Shown here: piece by piece, positions 25,961-35,374 of the stretch
Numbering within the stretch: the stretch's first letter is position 1
How the letters are laid out: each line of letters opens with the position of its first letter
DNA from: Streptomyces sp.
Lineage (GTDB): Bacteria; Actinomycetota; Actinomycetes; Streptomycetales; Streptomycetaceae
NCBI RefSeq assembly: GCF_031181555.1
Contig: NZ_JAPSKQ010000043.1
Span: 1 to 42,391 of the forward strand
Length of the DNA stretch: 42,391 nt
Reading direction: 5' to 3'
Translations under genes and position numbers: made by a program
Notes under the pieces: model-generated
The model's input: only the letters and a program-made list of their open reading frames with translations
Databases searched by the model: none
What the model was told of the DNA's origin: nothing

Positions 25961-26425
25961 TCAGGCGACGGCCCGGCGGAAGACCTGCCGGGAGCCGCCC
26001 TCCGGGCCCGGGTCGGCGGCCTCCGCGGGCGTGAAGCCGAGCCGCTCGTAGAACACGCGGGCGCCGCTGACCTCGGCACCGGGGTGGTCCGCCCCGAAGG
26101 TGACGACCTCGATGTGCCCCGGACCCCGCACCCACCTGCGCATCGCGTCCGCCATCAGCGCCCTGCCGACGCCCGTGCCCCGGGCCCGGCGCGAGACGAC
26201 GAGCCAGTGCACGTGGTACGCCGGAGCCTCGGCCCCGAACAGCAGTCCGCCGAGCAGGTCCGGCCCCGAGGACGGGACGACGAGCGCCATGGAGTCGGCG
26301 ATGTGCTCGCGCACCGCGTCGTGGAACCCGGGCTCCTCGACCATCGGTCCGAACCACTGCTCGACCTGGGCCGCCAGGCCGAGGAACCCCGGGAAGTCGT
26401 GCTCGCGTGCCAGTCTGATCATCAT
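25961..26425 (-). CDS. GNAT family N-acetyltransferase
   Basis: A 154-aa acetyl-CoA-dependent acyltransferase of the GNAT fold. The N-terminal MIRLAREHDFPGFLGLA is the usual first strand and helix. The acetyl-CoA pyrophosphate loop is RRARGTGVGRALM (R-x-x-G-x-G), and ARVFYERLGFTPAE is the C-terminal motif B region. The substrate is unknown. It is the second gene of a two-gene operon: its ATG overlaps the stop of the upstream GNAT (ATGA), so both are co-translated, though their sequences are not close duplicates. Confidence 0.85.
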   Translation of the reverse strand: MMIRLAREHDFPGFLGLAAQVEQWFGPMVEEPGFHDAVREHIADSMALVVPSSGPDLLGGLLFGAEAPAYHVHWLVVSRRARGTGVGRALMADAMRRWVRGPGHIEVVTFGADHPGAEVSGARVFYERLGFTPAEAADPGPEGGSRQVFRRAVA

Positions 26426-26964
26426 TCAGACAGTCTGGCAATCGTCTCGCCGGTGTGCGGGACTTCCACGCGCATGCACACGCGCGGCCACCGGTCGAGC
26501 CCGTGCGCGGCCTCCTCGGCACGGATCCGCCGCAGTCCCGGGGTGAGTTCGGGCTCGCTCAGCGTCCGGAAGCCGAGGCGGGCGTAGTAGGGGGCGTTCC
26601 ACGGGACCTCGGCGAAGGTGGTCAGCGTCAGCGCGGTCAGTCCCTCCTCGCGGGCGCGCCCCGCCGCGTGGGCGAGCAGGGCCCGGCCCACGCCCCGGCG
26701 GGCGGCGCGCGGATGGACCGACACCTGCTCGACGTGCAGCGCGCCGTCCACCGGTTCGGCGATCAGGTACCCGGCGGGCCGGTCCCGCCCGTCGGCCGCG
26801 ACCCAGCAGCGGCCGGCCCGCCGGCAGCGCTCCAGGGTGTCGAGGGCGGGCGGTTCGTCGTCGGCGATCTCCGGCATGCCGAGGTCGCGGAACGGGGCGC
26901 CGGCGGCCCGTTCGATGTCCTGGAGGGCGGGCAGGTCGCCGGGGGCGGCGGGGCGGATGCGCAT
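26422..26964 (-). CDS. GNAT family N-acetyltransferase
   Basis: A 180-aa GNAT protein. It opens MRIRPAAPGDLPALQDIERA. The central strand YLIAEPVDGALHVEQVSVHP runs into the acetyl-CoA loop RAARRGVGRALL, and APYYARLGFRTLSE is the C-terminal motif. The pattern resembles RimI-like or small-molecule acetyltransferases, but the acceptor cannot be inferred. It leads a pair with the gene at 25961 through a 4-nt overlap. Confidence 0.85.
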   Translation of the reverse strand: MRIRPAAPGDLPALQDIERAAGAPFRDLGMPEIADDEPPALDTLERCRRAGRCWVAADGRDRPAGYLIAEPVDGALHVEQVSVHPRAARRGVGRALLAHAAGRAREEGLTALTLTTFAEVPWNAPYYARLGFRTLSEPELTPGLRRIRAEEAAHGLDRWPRVCMRVEVPHTGETIARLSE

Positions 26965-27007
26965 CCGCCGAGTATCGGACGCCCGCGCCGGGCGCGTCGC
27001 CGGGTTT

Positions 27008-27697
27008 TCAGGCGCCCTCGCGGTCCAGCGCGTCGGCGGGGCCGTTCACCGGCCGCGGGGTGCCGGTGAGGTCGAGCAGGAACAGCGGGACGCCCAGGGC
27101 GTCGGCGCGGGACCGGGCGTCCTCGGCGTATCCGGCGAGGGAGAAGTACAGGCACCGGGCGGACTCCGTCATCGCCGTCAGCCACAGGCACTCCACGTCC
27201 CGCAGCGTCGCCGGACGCGCCGACGGATCGACCTGGGCGAGAACGCCCCGGCCGGCCAGCCCGATGCCGGCCGGAGGGTGCCGGTCCGCGCGGCGGACGT
27301 CCTCGTGGCCGAGCCGGCGCAGATACAGCACGGCGGCCGTGACCGCGTCCCGCGCGGTGCGGACCGGCACGGAGCGGAAGGCGGGACGCCCCCGAGGCGC
27401 CGCCGGGACGGCAGGGGAGGACGGTGCGGGGGTCCGCGGGCCGGCCACCGGGATCCGCAGCACCGTCCCGCACGGGCACCCCAGCTCAGGCCGCGGCCAC
27501 TCGCCGTCGCGCCCGCAGTGTCCGCACCGCACGGTGACCCACTCCTCCCGCCAGGCGCGGTGGCCGACGGGGACGGGCACCGCGTCCGGGTCCAGCGGCG
27601 GGGTGACCGGCGCGCCGCACGCGCAGGGGTACGGCGGTGCCGTGTAACGGTGCGCGCGACGGCAGGCCGGACAGCGCACCGGGACGCTCTCGGGCAT
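27008..27697 (-). CDS. Zinc-ribbon protein with a degenerate Mrr-like (PD-(D/E)XK fold) C-terminal domain
   Basis: A 229-aa protein that I do not recognise as a named family. Two zinc ribbons fill the N-terminal third: CPAC...CACG and CGHC...CPCG, the second after a Trp-rich EEWVTVRCGHCG. A disordered Ala/Pro linker follows. The C-terminal ~110 residues follow the helix-strand order of Mrr-type nuclease domains: TARDAVTAAVLYLRRLGHED, PPAGIGLAGRGVLAQVD, TLRDVECLWLTAMTESA, LYFSLAGYAEDARSRADALG and VPLFLLDLTG. The catalytic GID and QxK positions read GIG and QVD, so nuclease activity is unlikely. This domain call is by eye. I prefer the ATG at 27697 (GGGAG upstream); an ATG at 27739 with GGAGGA is possible. 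Confidence 0.6.
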   Translation of the reverse strand: MPESVPVRCPACRRAHRYTAPPYPCACGAPVTPPLDPDAVPVPVGHRAWREEWVTVRCGHCGRDGEWPRPELGCPCGTVLRIPVAGPRTPAPSSPAVPAAPRGRPAFRSVPVRTARDAVTAAVLYLRRLGHEDVRRADRHPPAGIGLAGRGVLAQVDPSARPATLRDVECLWLTAMTESARCLYFSLAGYAEDARSRADALGVPLFLLDLTGTPRPVNGPADALDREGA

Positions 27698-27783
27698 GGC
27701 CCACTCCCGGACGACGGCATCTCTGGGCAGCGCCCCCATCGTCCTCCACGAACCCTCCGCGTGTCCGGTACTTGCCCCCTCCC

Positions 27784-27812
27784 TTGACGGCTTCGGCCAC
27801 CCGGCATAGATT
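27784..27812 (+). promoter_or_regulatory. gcl promoter (HrdB-type -35/-10)
   Basis: TTGACG (27784-27789), a 17-bp spacer and TAGATT (27807-27812) match the vegetative Streptomyces promoter pattern. The predicted transcription start (about 27819) falls inside the palindromic operator that begins two bases downstream. Confidence 0.7.
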
Positions 27813-27813
27813 C

Positions 27814-27851
27814 ATTTCAGATCGTAGAAGATATTTTCCACAATGCGGAAG
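27814..27851. promoter_or_regulatory. gcl operator: GGAA-N6-TTCC core with flanking half-sites
   Basis: The core GTAGAAGATATTTTCCAC (27824-27841) fits GCGGAA-N6-TTCCGC with degenerate left arm. An outer TTTC (27815) and GGAA (27847-27850) extend it, so the region can also be read as two TTYC-N7-RGAA boxes 21 bp apart. The 38-bp block is identical at 24 of 38 positions to the block upstream of hyi and sits at the same distance from the -10. IclR-family repressors such as AllR control glyoxylate genes in other bacteria and would fit, but no such gene is in the window. Confidence 0.65.
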
Positions 27852-27908
27852 AGCTCACCGCGGGGCGCGACGGGAGCGCGAATCCGACAGTCGAAGCAGG
27901 AGTACTCG

Positions 27909-29693
<1,785 letters not shown>

Positions 29694-29706
29694 CGCGCAC
29701 GGACGC

Positions 29707-29742
29707 GGAAAGGGCAGTCCCGGGACCGGGACTGCCCTTTCC
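29707..29742. terminator. Bidirectional terminator after gcl
   Basis: Perfect 17-bp stem starting GGAAAGGGCAGTCCCGG (29707-29723), 2-nt loop, complementary arm 29726-29742, followed by CCCG. It lies between the convergent stops at 29693 and 29750. Confidence 0.85.
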
Positions 29743-29749
29743 CGTGCGC

Positions 29750-30448
29750 TCAGTCCCCGCCGCCTCCGCCGCCTCCGCCGCAGTAGTAGGAGGAGGAGGA
29801 TCCGCCTCCGCCGTAGATGCCGCCGCGGGGGGAGTGCCGCAGCATCCCCCTGTCCGTCACCGCCACCCGGCCGGTCAGCCCCGCCCGCAGGGCGAAACGC
29901 GGGACGAGCACCCGCAGGGCGGTCTCGCCGTGCAGGGCGACGGCGAGCAGCTTGTCGTGGTCCGGCAGGCCGCGCCGGCTCGCGGGCACCGGACACGCCT
30001 TCCGCAGGACCCGCAGTCGTCGGCGGGCGGCCCTGGTCGGCCCGAGCAGCGGATACCGCAGCAGTCCCGCCTCCGCGAGCCCCACCCGCACCTCGGCGAC
30101 GGCCCAGCGGACGTCCGGGTGCCGGACCAGCTCCCGCACCTCGGACGGCTCCCCGAGGCAGGAGTACACCGCGCTCTCCAGGTACAGCGCCCGCCGCGCG
30201 CCGGTGACGGGCTCCGCCGGCCCCGGGCCGTCCGCGGGCCACACGTCCAGCGGGGTCCCGGGCGGCGGGAGCGCGGGCAGGGCCCGCCCCGCCTCCCCGT
30301 CGACCGCCCGCAGCGTCCCCGGCGCGCCCGCCTCCACGGCGCCCCGCAGGTGCAGTGCGACGACGGCGACCGTCACTGCGGCGCGCGGGCCGCCGCCCAG
30401 CAGGGCGATCTCGTGCGGCGTCCCCCGGACGCCCGTGCTGCCGCTCAT
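29750..30448 (-). CDS. TIGR04222-like protein with Gly-rich C-terminal tail
   Basis: A 232-aa protein matching the opening of TIGR04222 proteins (TPHEIALLGGGPRAAVTVAV, then ALHLRGAVE). It has a conserved middle with LYLESAVYSCLGEPSEVREL and a C-terminal tail of Gly/Ser with one Cys (GGIYGGGGSSSSYYCGGG...). Family members are often membrane proteins with Cys/Gly-rich tails. I see no clear transmembrane helix here, so this looks like a soluble variant. The function of the family is unknown. It lies between gcl and the catalase cluster but is convergent with gcl and probably unrelated. Confidence 0.7.
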   Translation of the reverse strand: MSGSTGVRGTPHEIALLGGGPRAAVTVAVVALHLRGAVEAGAPGTLRAVDGEAGRALPALPPPGTPLDVWPADGPGPAEPVTGARRALYLESAVYSCLGEPSEVRELVRHPDVRWAVAEVRVGLAEAGLLRYPLLGPTRAARRRLRVLRKACPVPASRRGLPDHDKLLAVALHGETALRVLVPRFALRAGLTGRVAVTDRGMLRHSPRGGIYGGGGSSSSYYCGGGGGGGGD

Positions 30449-30579
30449 GGCATGACACCCCCTGGACCGGGGCCCGCCGCCCCCGTGCCGGCGGGCCCCG
30501 TGTGCGGGGAGTGTGCCCGCCGGCCGGGGCGGTCGAAGCCTTCCGGGGCCCGGTTCAGAGGTTGATTTGAGGATGCCGT

Positions 30580-30611
30580 AGCCCGTCTACGGCCGAAGCC
30601 GTAGACGGGCT
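30580..30611. terminator. Terminator downstream of the 78-aa gene
   Basis: Perfect 14-bp stem AGCCCGTCTACGGC / GCCGTAGACGGGCT closed by a CGAA tetraloop, 26 nt past the minus-strand stop at 30637. Confidence 0.8.
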
Positions 30612-30636
30612 CGGGCGACGTGGTGCCCGGACGCGC

Positions 30637-30873
30637 TCAGGCGTCGTGGTGCTCCGACAGGCCCGGCCAGTCGTCGGGGCCGCCGCCCTGCCACTCGATG
30701 ACGTCGGTCTCCTCGAGGTCGGTGACGTACAGGTCGGCCAGCCGCAGGATCTCGCTCACGTCGTCGGCGTGCGTGGCGATGCCCAGCGTCTCGTCGCCGG
30801 AGGTGACCCGCCGGGATCCGTCCAGGGCCGGGGGGTGCACCACGATGTGCGGGTGCTCGGTGGGATGTGCCAT
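30637..30873 (-). CDS. Small acidic hypothetical protein
   Basis: A 78-aa acidic protein, MAHPTEHPHIVVHPPALDG, then RRVTSGDETLGIATHADDVS and LADLYVTDLEETDVIEWQGG. It contains an even alternation of short strands and one helix, with no membrane segment or cysteine. I do not recognise a domain. The 3' end is marked by a strong hairpin. It is transcribed in the same direction as catalase but separated from it by catalase's own terminator and about 370 nt. Confidence 0.6.
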   Translation of the reverse strand: MAHPTEHPHIVVHPPALDGSRRVTSGDETLGIATHADDVSEILRLADLYVTDLEETDVIEWQGGGPDDWPGLSEHHDA

Positions 30874-31242
30874 GCCCCCAGGCTGCTGCGCACCGGGCCG
30901 GTGCGCACCCCGGGCCGGATCCCCGGACGCCGAGGTGTTCGGTGGTGGCCGTCCGGCGGGGCGAGGCCGGGCGCGACGGATCGTTCGCGCCGCCGGACGG
31001 GGTCTGTGAGAGGGAGGGGCTCGGGACCGCGGCGGGTGCGACGGCCCCGGAACCCCTCCCCTCAGGTCGAAGAAGGAGTCCCGCGGCCTTCACCACCGCA
31101 CTGGCTCGCACGCCGCCGCGGCGCCCTTGCCCCGCCCGCGGGACCTCGTACGGTCACCCCTCATCCGGGCCGCACCACGTCCCCGCGGGCTTGCGCGTAC
31201 GGACCCGACCTCCCGTCAGGGGCCGTACGCGAGTCGTCGCGC
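30874..31242. other. Gene-free spacer downstream of catalase
   Basis: This 369-nt stretch holds the catalase terminator (31194-31231) and presumably the promoter of the 78-aa gene. I see no supported gene on either strand; reading frames here are shadows with wrong codon bias. Confidence 0.5.
31194..31231 (-). terminator. Catalase terminator
   Basis: CGCGTACGG (31194-31202) pairs with CCGTACGCG (31223-31231), and the stem extends inward with CCC/GGG after a one-base bulge. It lies 11 nt beyond the catalase stop. Confidence 0.65.
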
Positions 31243-32706
31243 TCAGTCCTCGCGCAGGGCGCGGACCGCCTCCTCCACGCGCTTGCCGTACTCCGGGTCG
31301 GCGGCGTGGAAGTGTGCGAGGTTCTTCTCGATCACGTCGTCGCGGGAGACCTGGGCGAGGCCGCCGGCGATGTTGGCGATCAGACGGGACCTCTCCTCCG
31401 CCGACATCAGCCGGTACAGCTCGCCCGCCTGGAAGAAGTCGTCGTCCTTGGTGTGCTGCGGGGCCGGGTGCGTGCCGGTGTGACCGGAGACGGCGAGCGG
31501 CGCGGACAGCGGGCGGCCGGTCTCGACCGGGCCGTCGTAGGAGTTGGGCTCGTAGTTCTTGGCGTGGCGGCCCTGGGCGTTGGAGGCCATGAAGCCGTCC
31601 CGGCCGTAGTTGTCCGCACCGCCGGGCACGGCCTTCGGGGCGTTCACCGCGAGCTGGGTGTGGTTGACGCCCAGGCGGTAGCGGTGGGCGTCCGCGTAGG
31701 CGAACAGGCGGCCCTGGAGCATCTTGTCGGGGGAGGGGCCGATGCCCGGCACGAAGTTGTTCGGGGAGAACGCGGCCTGCTCGACCTCGGCGAAGACGTT
31801 GTCCGGGTTGCGGTCCAGCACCAGCCGGCCGACCCGCTGCAGCGGGTAGTCCTTGTGCGGCCACACCTTGGTCAGGTCGAACGGGTTGAAGCGGTAGTCG
31901 GCCGCCTCGGCGACCGGCATGAGCTGCACGTACAGCGTCCAGGAGGGGTGCACGCCCCGCTCGATCGCCTGGAGCAGGTCCGTCTGGTGGGAGGCCGGGT
32001 CCTGGCCCGCGATCTCCTGCGCCTGCTCGGTGGACAGGCAGCGGATGCCCTGGTTCGTCTTGAAGTGGTACTTGACGAAGAAGGCCTCGCCCTCGCTGTT
32101 CGTCCACTGGTAGGTGTGCGAGCCGTAGCCGTTCATGTGCCGGTACGAGGCCGGGATGCCGCGGTCGCCCATCAGCCAGGTCACCTGGTGGGTGGCCTCG
32201 GGGGAGTGCGCCCAGAAGTCCCAGACGTTGTCCGGCTCCTGACGGCCCGTGAACGGGTCGCGCTTCTGCGAGTGGATGAAGTCGGGGAACTTGATCGGGT
32301 CCTTGATGAAGAACACCGGGGTGTTGTTCCCGACGAGGTCGTAATTGCCTTCCCGGGTGTAGAACTTGACCGCGAAGCCGCGCGGGTCGCGCACCGCGTC
32401 CGCGCCGCCGAGCGAGTCGGCCACCGTGGAGAAGCGCACGAACACCTCGGTGCGCTTGCCGATCTCGTTCAGGAAGTCGGCGTGGGTGAAGCCGGTGACG
32501 TCGTCGGTCACCTCGAAGTGGCCGTACGCGCCGGACCCGCGGGCGTGCACCACGCGCTCCGGGATGCGCTCGCGGTTGAAGCGCGCGAGCTTCTCCAGCA
32601 GGTGCTGGTCCTGGAGCAGCAGCGGGCCGCCGACGCCGGCGGTGGCGGAGTTCTGGTTGTCGGCGACCGGGGCGCCGGACTCGGTGGTGAGCACGCGCTT
32701 CGACAT
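31243..32706 (-). CDS. katA: Monofunctional haem catalase
   Basis: A 487-aa small-subunit catalase converting H2O2 to water and oxygen. The active-site signature [20 protein letters not shown] contains His54. [12 protein letters not shown] carries the distal Asn, and the proximal haem ligand Tyr lies in [17 protein letters not shown]. Length suits the clade with ~55 kDa subunits. Its place between urate, hyi/glxR and gcl genes suggests it removes the H2O2 made by uricase. Regulation supports this: its promoter holds one operator shared exactly with the uraD operon and another shared with gcl and hyi. ATG at 32706 with GGAAGG upstream. The symbol katA is by family, not strain nomenclature. Confidence 0.95.
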   Translation of the reverse strand: MSKRVLTTESGAPVADNQNSATAGVGGPLLLQDQHLLEKLARFNRERIPERVVHARGSGAYGHFEVTDDVTGFTHADFLNEIGKRTEVFVRFSTVADSLGGADAVRDPRGFAVKFYTREGNYDLVGNNTPVFFIKDPIKFPDFIHSQKRDPFTGRQEPDNVWDFWAHSPEATHQVTWLMGDRGIPASYRHMNGYGSHTYQWTNSEGEAFFVKYHFKTNQGIRCLSTEQAQEIAGQDPASHQTDLLQAIERGVHPSWTLYVQLMPVAEAADYRFNPFDLTKVWPHKDYPLQRVGRLVLDRNPDNVFAEVEQAAFSPNNFVPGIGPSPDKMLQGRLFAYADAHRYRLGVNHTQLAVNAPKAVPGGADNYGRDGFMASNAQGRHAKNYEPNSYDGPVETGRPLSAPLAVSGHTGTHPAPQHTKDDDFFQAGELYRLMSAEERSRLIANIAGGLAQVSRDDVIEKNLAHFHAADPEYGKRVEEAVRALRED

Positions 32707-32730
32707 CGTGGACCTTCCATGCGAGGGGCA

Positions 32731-32748
32731 GCGGAAAGCTGTTTCCGC
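32731..32748. promoter_or_regulatory. Catalase operator 1: GGAA-N6-TTCC palindrome
   Basis: GCGGAAAGCTGTTTCCGC is a perfect 7-bp palindrome with 4-nt centre, lying just downstream of the predicted transcription start (about 32749) and 25 nt before the ATG. The motif and placement match the cores at gcl and hyi; GGAG on the right side resembles the outer half-site there. Confidence 0.65.
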
Positions 32749-32755
32749 TTCGTGG

Positions 32756-32785
32756 AGCCTAGGTTCGTGGAGATCGGGGCGTCAA
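32756..32785 (-). promoter_or_regulatory. Catalase promoter
   Basis: On the minus strand TTGACG (32785-32780), an 18-bp spacer and TAGGCT (32761-32756) form a vegetative-type promoter. The -35 is the 3' end of the palindrome shared with the uraD operon. Confidence 0.65.
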
Positions 32786-32797
32786 CAGTTTGTTGAA
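32781..32797. promoter_or_regulatory. Catalase operator 2: TCAACA-N3-TGTTGA palindrome overlapping the -35
   Basis: Read in the direction of catalase transcription, TTCAACAAACTGTTGACG covers 32797-32780. The palindrome TCAACA/TGTTGA with 3-nt centre spans 32782-32796. The same 18 bases, in the same orientation to the promoter, occur before uraD. A regulator bound here would occlude the -35. Confidence 0.75.
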
Positions 32798-32888
32798 CGG
32801 TGGGGCAGGGGTCCGGGCGGCGCCGCCGCCTTGGGCGCGACAGGACAGGTGTCGGCGCCGGCGCCGCCCGGAGGTCTCGGGGTGCGGG

Positions 32889-33779
32889 TCAGACCCGCGC
32901 GCCGGACAGGCGCTCGACCGCCCGCAGCAGCGCGGAGTGGTCCAGGCCGCCGTCGCCCTGGGCGCGCAGGCTCGCCACCAGCTGGGCGACCACCGCACCG
33001 ACGGGCAGGGCCGCGCCGACGGTGCGGGCGGCGTCGGTGACGATGCCCATGTCCTTGTGGTGCAGGTCGATGCGGAAGCCCGGCTTGAAGTCGCGGTTGA
33101 GGAAGTTGTCCTTCTTCCGTGTCAGCACGGTCGAGCCGGCCAGGCCGCCGTTGAGGACGTCCAGCGCCGCCTTCAGGTCCACGCCCGACTTCTCGAGGAA
33201 GACCACGGCCTCGGCGCACGCCTGGATGTTCACGGCGACGATCAGCTGGTTGGCGGCCTTCACGGTCTGGCCGGAGCCGTGCGGACCGCACAGCACGATG
33301 GTCCTGCCCAGCGCCTCGAAGATCGGCTTGGCCTCGTCGAAGTCGGCCTGCTCGCCGCCGACCATGATGGACAGCACCGCCTCGATGGCGCCGGCCTCAC
33401 CGCCGGACACGGGAGCGTCGAGCACCCGGATGCCCTTGTCCTTCGCGGCGGCGGCCAGGTCGACCGACGTCTGCGGGGTGATCGAGGACATGTCGATCAG
33501 CAGGGCGCCGGAGCGCGCGTTCTCGAGGATGCCGTCGGGACCGTACGCGATGGCCTCGACCTGCGGGGACGCGGGCACCATCGTGATGATCACGTCGGCG
33601 TCCCGGACCGCCTCGGCGAGGGAGGAGGCGGCGGTGCCGCCGGCGGCGGCCAGCCGGTCCAGCTTCTCCTGCTCCAGGGTGTAGCCGGTGACCCGGTACC
33701 CCGCCTTGATCAGGTTCTCGGACATGGGGGAGCCCATGATGCCGAGGCCGATCCAGGAGATCTTGGGGAGATTGCTCAT
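32889..33779 (-). CDS. glxR: 2-Hydroxy-3-oxopropionate (tartronate semialdehyde) reductase
   Basis: A 296-aa NAD(P)H-dependent beta-hydroxyacid dehydrogenase reducing tartronate semialdehyde to D-glycerate. The Rossmann motif is WIGLGIMGSPMSENLIKAG. The substrate-binding signature DAPVSGGEAGA and the catalytic-Lys segment GQTVKAANQLIVAVN are present, and DLHHKDMGIV is typical of the TSAR branch. Length matches E. coli GlxR/GarR. It lies downstream of hyi on the same strand with 169 nt between them, including a hairpin, and upstream of catalase. With Gcl it forms the D-glycerate route from glyoxylate; glycerate kinase is not in the window. Confidence 0.92.
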   Translation of the reverse strand: MSNLPKISWIGLGIMGSPMSENLIKAGYRVTGYTLEQEKLDRLAAAGGTAASSLAEAVRDADVIITMVPASPQVEAIAYGPDGILENARSGALLIDMSSITPQTSVDLAAAAKDKGIRVLDAPVSGGEAGAIEAVLSIMVGGEQADFDEAKPIFEALGRTIVLCGPHGSGQTVKAANQLIVAVNIQACAEAVVFLEKSGVDLKAALDVLNGGLAGSTVLTRKKDNFLNRDFKPGFRIDLHHKDMGIVTDAARTVGAALPVGAVVAQLVASLRAQGDGGLDHSALLRAVERLSGARV

Positions 33780-33917
33780 GGTGGGAGTGCCTCTCTGACT
33801 GCTGTGCTGCGATGGGACGCCGGCCGGTGGGGACTCGGCCGGTCCGGCGGGTGAGGACGTCCGGCGGTCGCGGAGGAGGCCGTGCGGGCCGATGCGGCGG
33901 CCGGTGGTCCCGGATGG

Positions 33918-33941
33918 CCCCGGGGGTGGCAGCCCCCGGGG
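33918..33941 (-). terminator. Hairpin between hyi and glxR
   Basis: CCCCGGGGG (33918-33926) and CCCCCGGGG (33933-33941) form a 9-bp stem with the loop TGGCAG just after the hyi stop. It may reduce, rather than abolish, read-through into glxR, since no obvious separate glxR promoter motif was found. Confidence 0.5.
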
Positions 33942-33948
33942 GGGGCGC

Positions 33949-34788
33949 TCAGCGGGCGGCGCGGGCTTCTTCCGGCAGCCAGCCGAAGGCTTCGCGGCTC
34001 GGGCGGTCGCCCGGCTTGTATTCCAGGCCCACCCAGCCCTCGTAGCCCGCCTTCCGCAGCCGGTCGAGGAGGTCCTCCAGCGGGAGCGAGCCCGTGCCGG
34101 GGGCGCCGCGGCCGGGGTTGTCGGCGATCTGCACGTGACCGGTCTTCGCGGTGTACCGCTCGATCACGGCGGGCAGGTCCTCGCCGTTCATCGACAGGTG
34201 GTACAGGTCCATCAGGAAGCGGGCGTTGCCCAGTCCCGTGGCCGCGTTGACCTTGTCGACGACCTCCACGGCGGCCGGCGCCGACACCAGCGGGTACAGC
34301 GGCGACTCGGGCTTGTTCAGCGCCTCGATCAGCAGGACCGCGCCGATCCGGTCGGCGGCCCGGGCGGCGAGCGCGAGGTTCTCCAGCGCGAGCGCGTCCT
34401 GCTCGGCCGGGTCCACGCCGTCGACCCGGTTGCCGTACAGCGCGTTGAGGGCCCTGCAGCCGACCGACTCGGCGAACGCGGCGGCCACGTCGACGTTGGC
34501 GCGGAACCGCTCCGACTCCTCGCCGGGGACCGACAGCGCGCCGCGGTCCGGGCCGGGCAGCTGTCCGGCGTAGAAGTTCAGGCCCGTGAGCCGTACGCCC
34601 GCGTCCTGGATCGCCTTCCTCAGCGCGTCGAGCTCGGACTGCTCGGGGGTGGGGGAGTCGACCCAGGGCCACCACAGCTCGACCGCGGTGAAGCCGGCCG
34701 CGGCGGCGGCCGCGGGGCGCTCCAGGAGCGGGAGTTCCGTGAAGAGGATCGACAGGTTGACGTTGAAGCGCTGGTCTGCGAATCCCAT
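33949..34788 (-). CDS. hyi: Hydroxypyruvate isomerase
   Basis: A 279-aa TIM-barrel isomerase interconverting hydroxypyruvate and tartronate semialdehyde. It starts MGFADQRFNVNLSILFTELP; the Hyi/OtnI pattern continues with GFTAVELWWPW, LLIEALNKPESPLYPL (catalytic Glu), FLMDLYHLSMNGEDL, GHVQIADNPGRGAPGTG and WVGLEYKPGD (second catalytic Glu). Length is close to the E. coli enzyme (258 aa). The ATG at 34788 has GGAAGGAG about 10 nt upstream. Its promoter and operator mirror those of gcl. Likely leads a hyi-glxR transcription unit. Confidence 0.93.
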   Translation of the reverse strand: MGFADQRFNVNLSILFTELPLLERPAAAAAAGFTAVELWWPWVDSPTPEQSELDALRKAIQDAGVRLTGLNFYAGQLPGPDRGALSVPGEESERFRANVDVAAAFAESVGCRALNALYGNRVDGVDPAEQDALALENLALAARAADRIGAVLLIEALNKPESPLYPLVSAPAAVEVVDKVNAATGLGNARFLMDLYHLSMNGEDLPAVIERYTAKTGHVQIADNPGRGAPGTGSLPLEDLLDRLRKAGYEGWVGLEYKPGDRPSREAFGWLPEEARAAR

Positions 34789-34812
34789 CGGGGCCGCGCT
34801 CCTTCCCTGTGT

Positions 34813-34850
34813 ATTTCGTATCGCGGAAGTTGATTTCTGCGTATTGGAAG
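34813..34850. promoter_or_regulatory. hyi operator: GGAA-N6-TTCC core with flanking half-sites
   Basis: The core GCGGAAGTTGATTTCTGC (34823-34840) is flanked by TTTC (34814-34817) and GGAA (34846-34849). The block aligns base for base with that of gcl over 38 bp (24 identical), with the same 21-bp spacing of outer boxes. On the minus strand it starts at the -10 and covers the presumed transcription start. Confidence 0.65.
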
Positions 34851-34878
34851 ATTGCCTGTGGCCGGGAGGGGCTGTCAA
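34849..34878 (-). promoter_or_regulatory. hyi promoter
   Basis: Minus-strand TTGACA (34878-34873), 18-bp spacer, CAATCT (34854-34849). The -35 is perfect and the -10 is weak. The operator follows immediately, as at gcl. Confidence 0.55.
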
Positions 34879-34889
34879 GAGCGGCCGTG

Positions 34890-34920
34890 AAAAAGCGCTC
34901 CCGCGTCCGGCGCGGGAGCG
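34890..34920 (-). terminator. Intrinsic terminator with U-tract, 12 nt upstream of the hyi -35
   Basis: CGCTCCCGCG (34896-34905) and CGCGGGAGCG (34911-34920) form a perfect 10-bp stem. Read on the minus strand it is followed by CTTTTTC, a canonical intrinsic terminator that is unusual in Streptomyces. No minus-strand gene lies directly upstream of it, so it either insulates hyi or ends an unseen short RNA. Confidence 0.6.
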
Positions 34921-35104
34921 GGGGCGGTGCGAAGGGCTCGCGGCGCGCCGGCGCCGCTCACCTCCCACCCCTGCGACATGCGGCCGAGCGGCATCCGGAC
35001 CCGGGCGGCCCGCGGCGCACCGCCGGTGCCCCGGCGGCAGAATGTGCGCGGACGTGCCCTCCCGGCCGGATGGCTGAGAGGATGAGCGGGCCGGAGCCGA
35101 TGTC

Positions 35105-35374
35105 ATGGGGGCAGTGCGAGTGATGCGTTTGAGAGTGGAGTTCACGACCGAGCCCTTCGATCTCGACGAGGCGCCCGGGCACGCGGTCGTGGCCCGCGAG
35201 ATCATCGAGGCGGCCGAACTGGACGCCGTGGACGTCGGCCCGTTCGGCAACACCGCCGAGGGCAGCGCCGACGCGGTGCTCACCGCCGTGGACGCGCTGC
35301 TGCGCCGGACCCTGACGGCCGGCGCCACCCGTATCTCGCTCCAGGTCAACGTGGTGGGGGAGGACGAGCGGTGA
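35105..35374 (+). CDS. Small protein resembling MTH1187/YkoF-type thiamine-binding proteins
   Basis: An 89-aa protein with the ferredoxin-like alternation of strands and helices: RLRVEFTTEPFDL, APGHAVVAREIIEAAELDAV, VGPFGNTAEGSADAV, VDALLRRTLTAGATRISLQV. The G-N-T-A-E-G turn followed by a long helix and a final strand is reminiscent of the MTH1187 (DUF77) group, but I hold this loosely. The ATG at 35105 has GGAG at 8 nt; the ATG at 35123 is an alternative. Its stop overlaps the next gene (GTGA), so it is coupled to an HTH protein, suggesting a ligand-binding partner for that regulator. Confidence 0.6.
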   Translation: MGAVRVMRLRVEFTTEPFDLDEAPGHAVVAREIIEAAELDAVDVGPFGNTAEGSADAVLTAVDALLRRTLTAGATRISLQVNVVGEDER

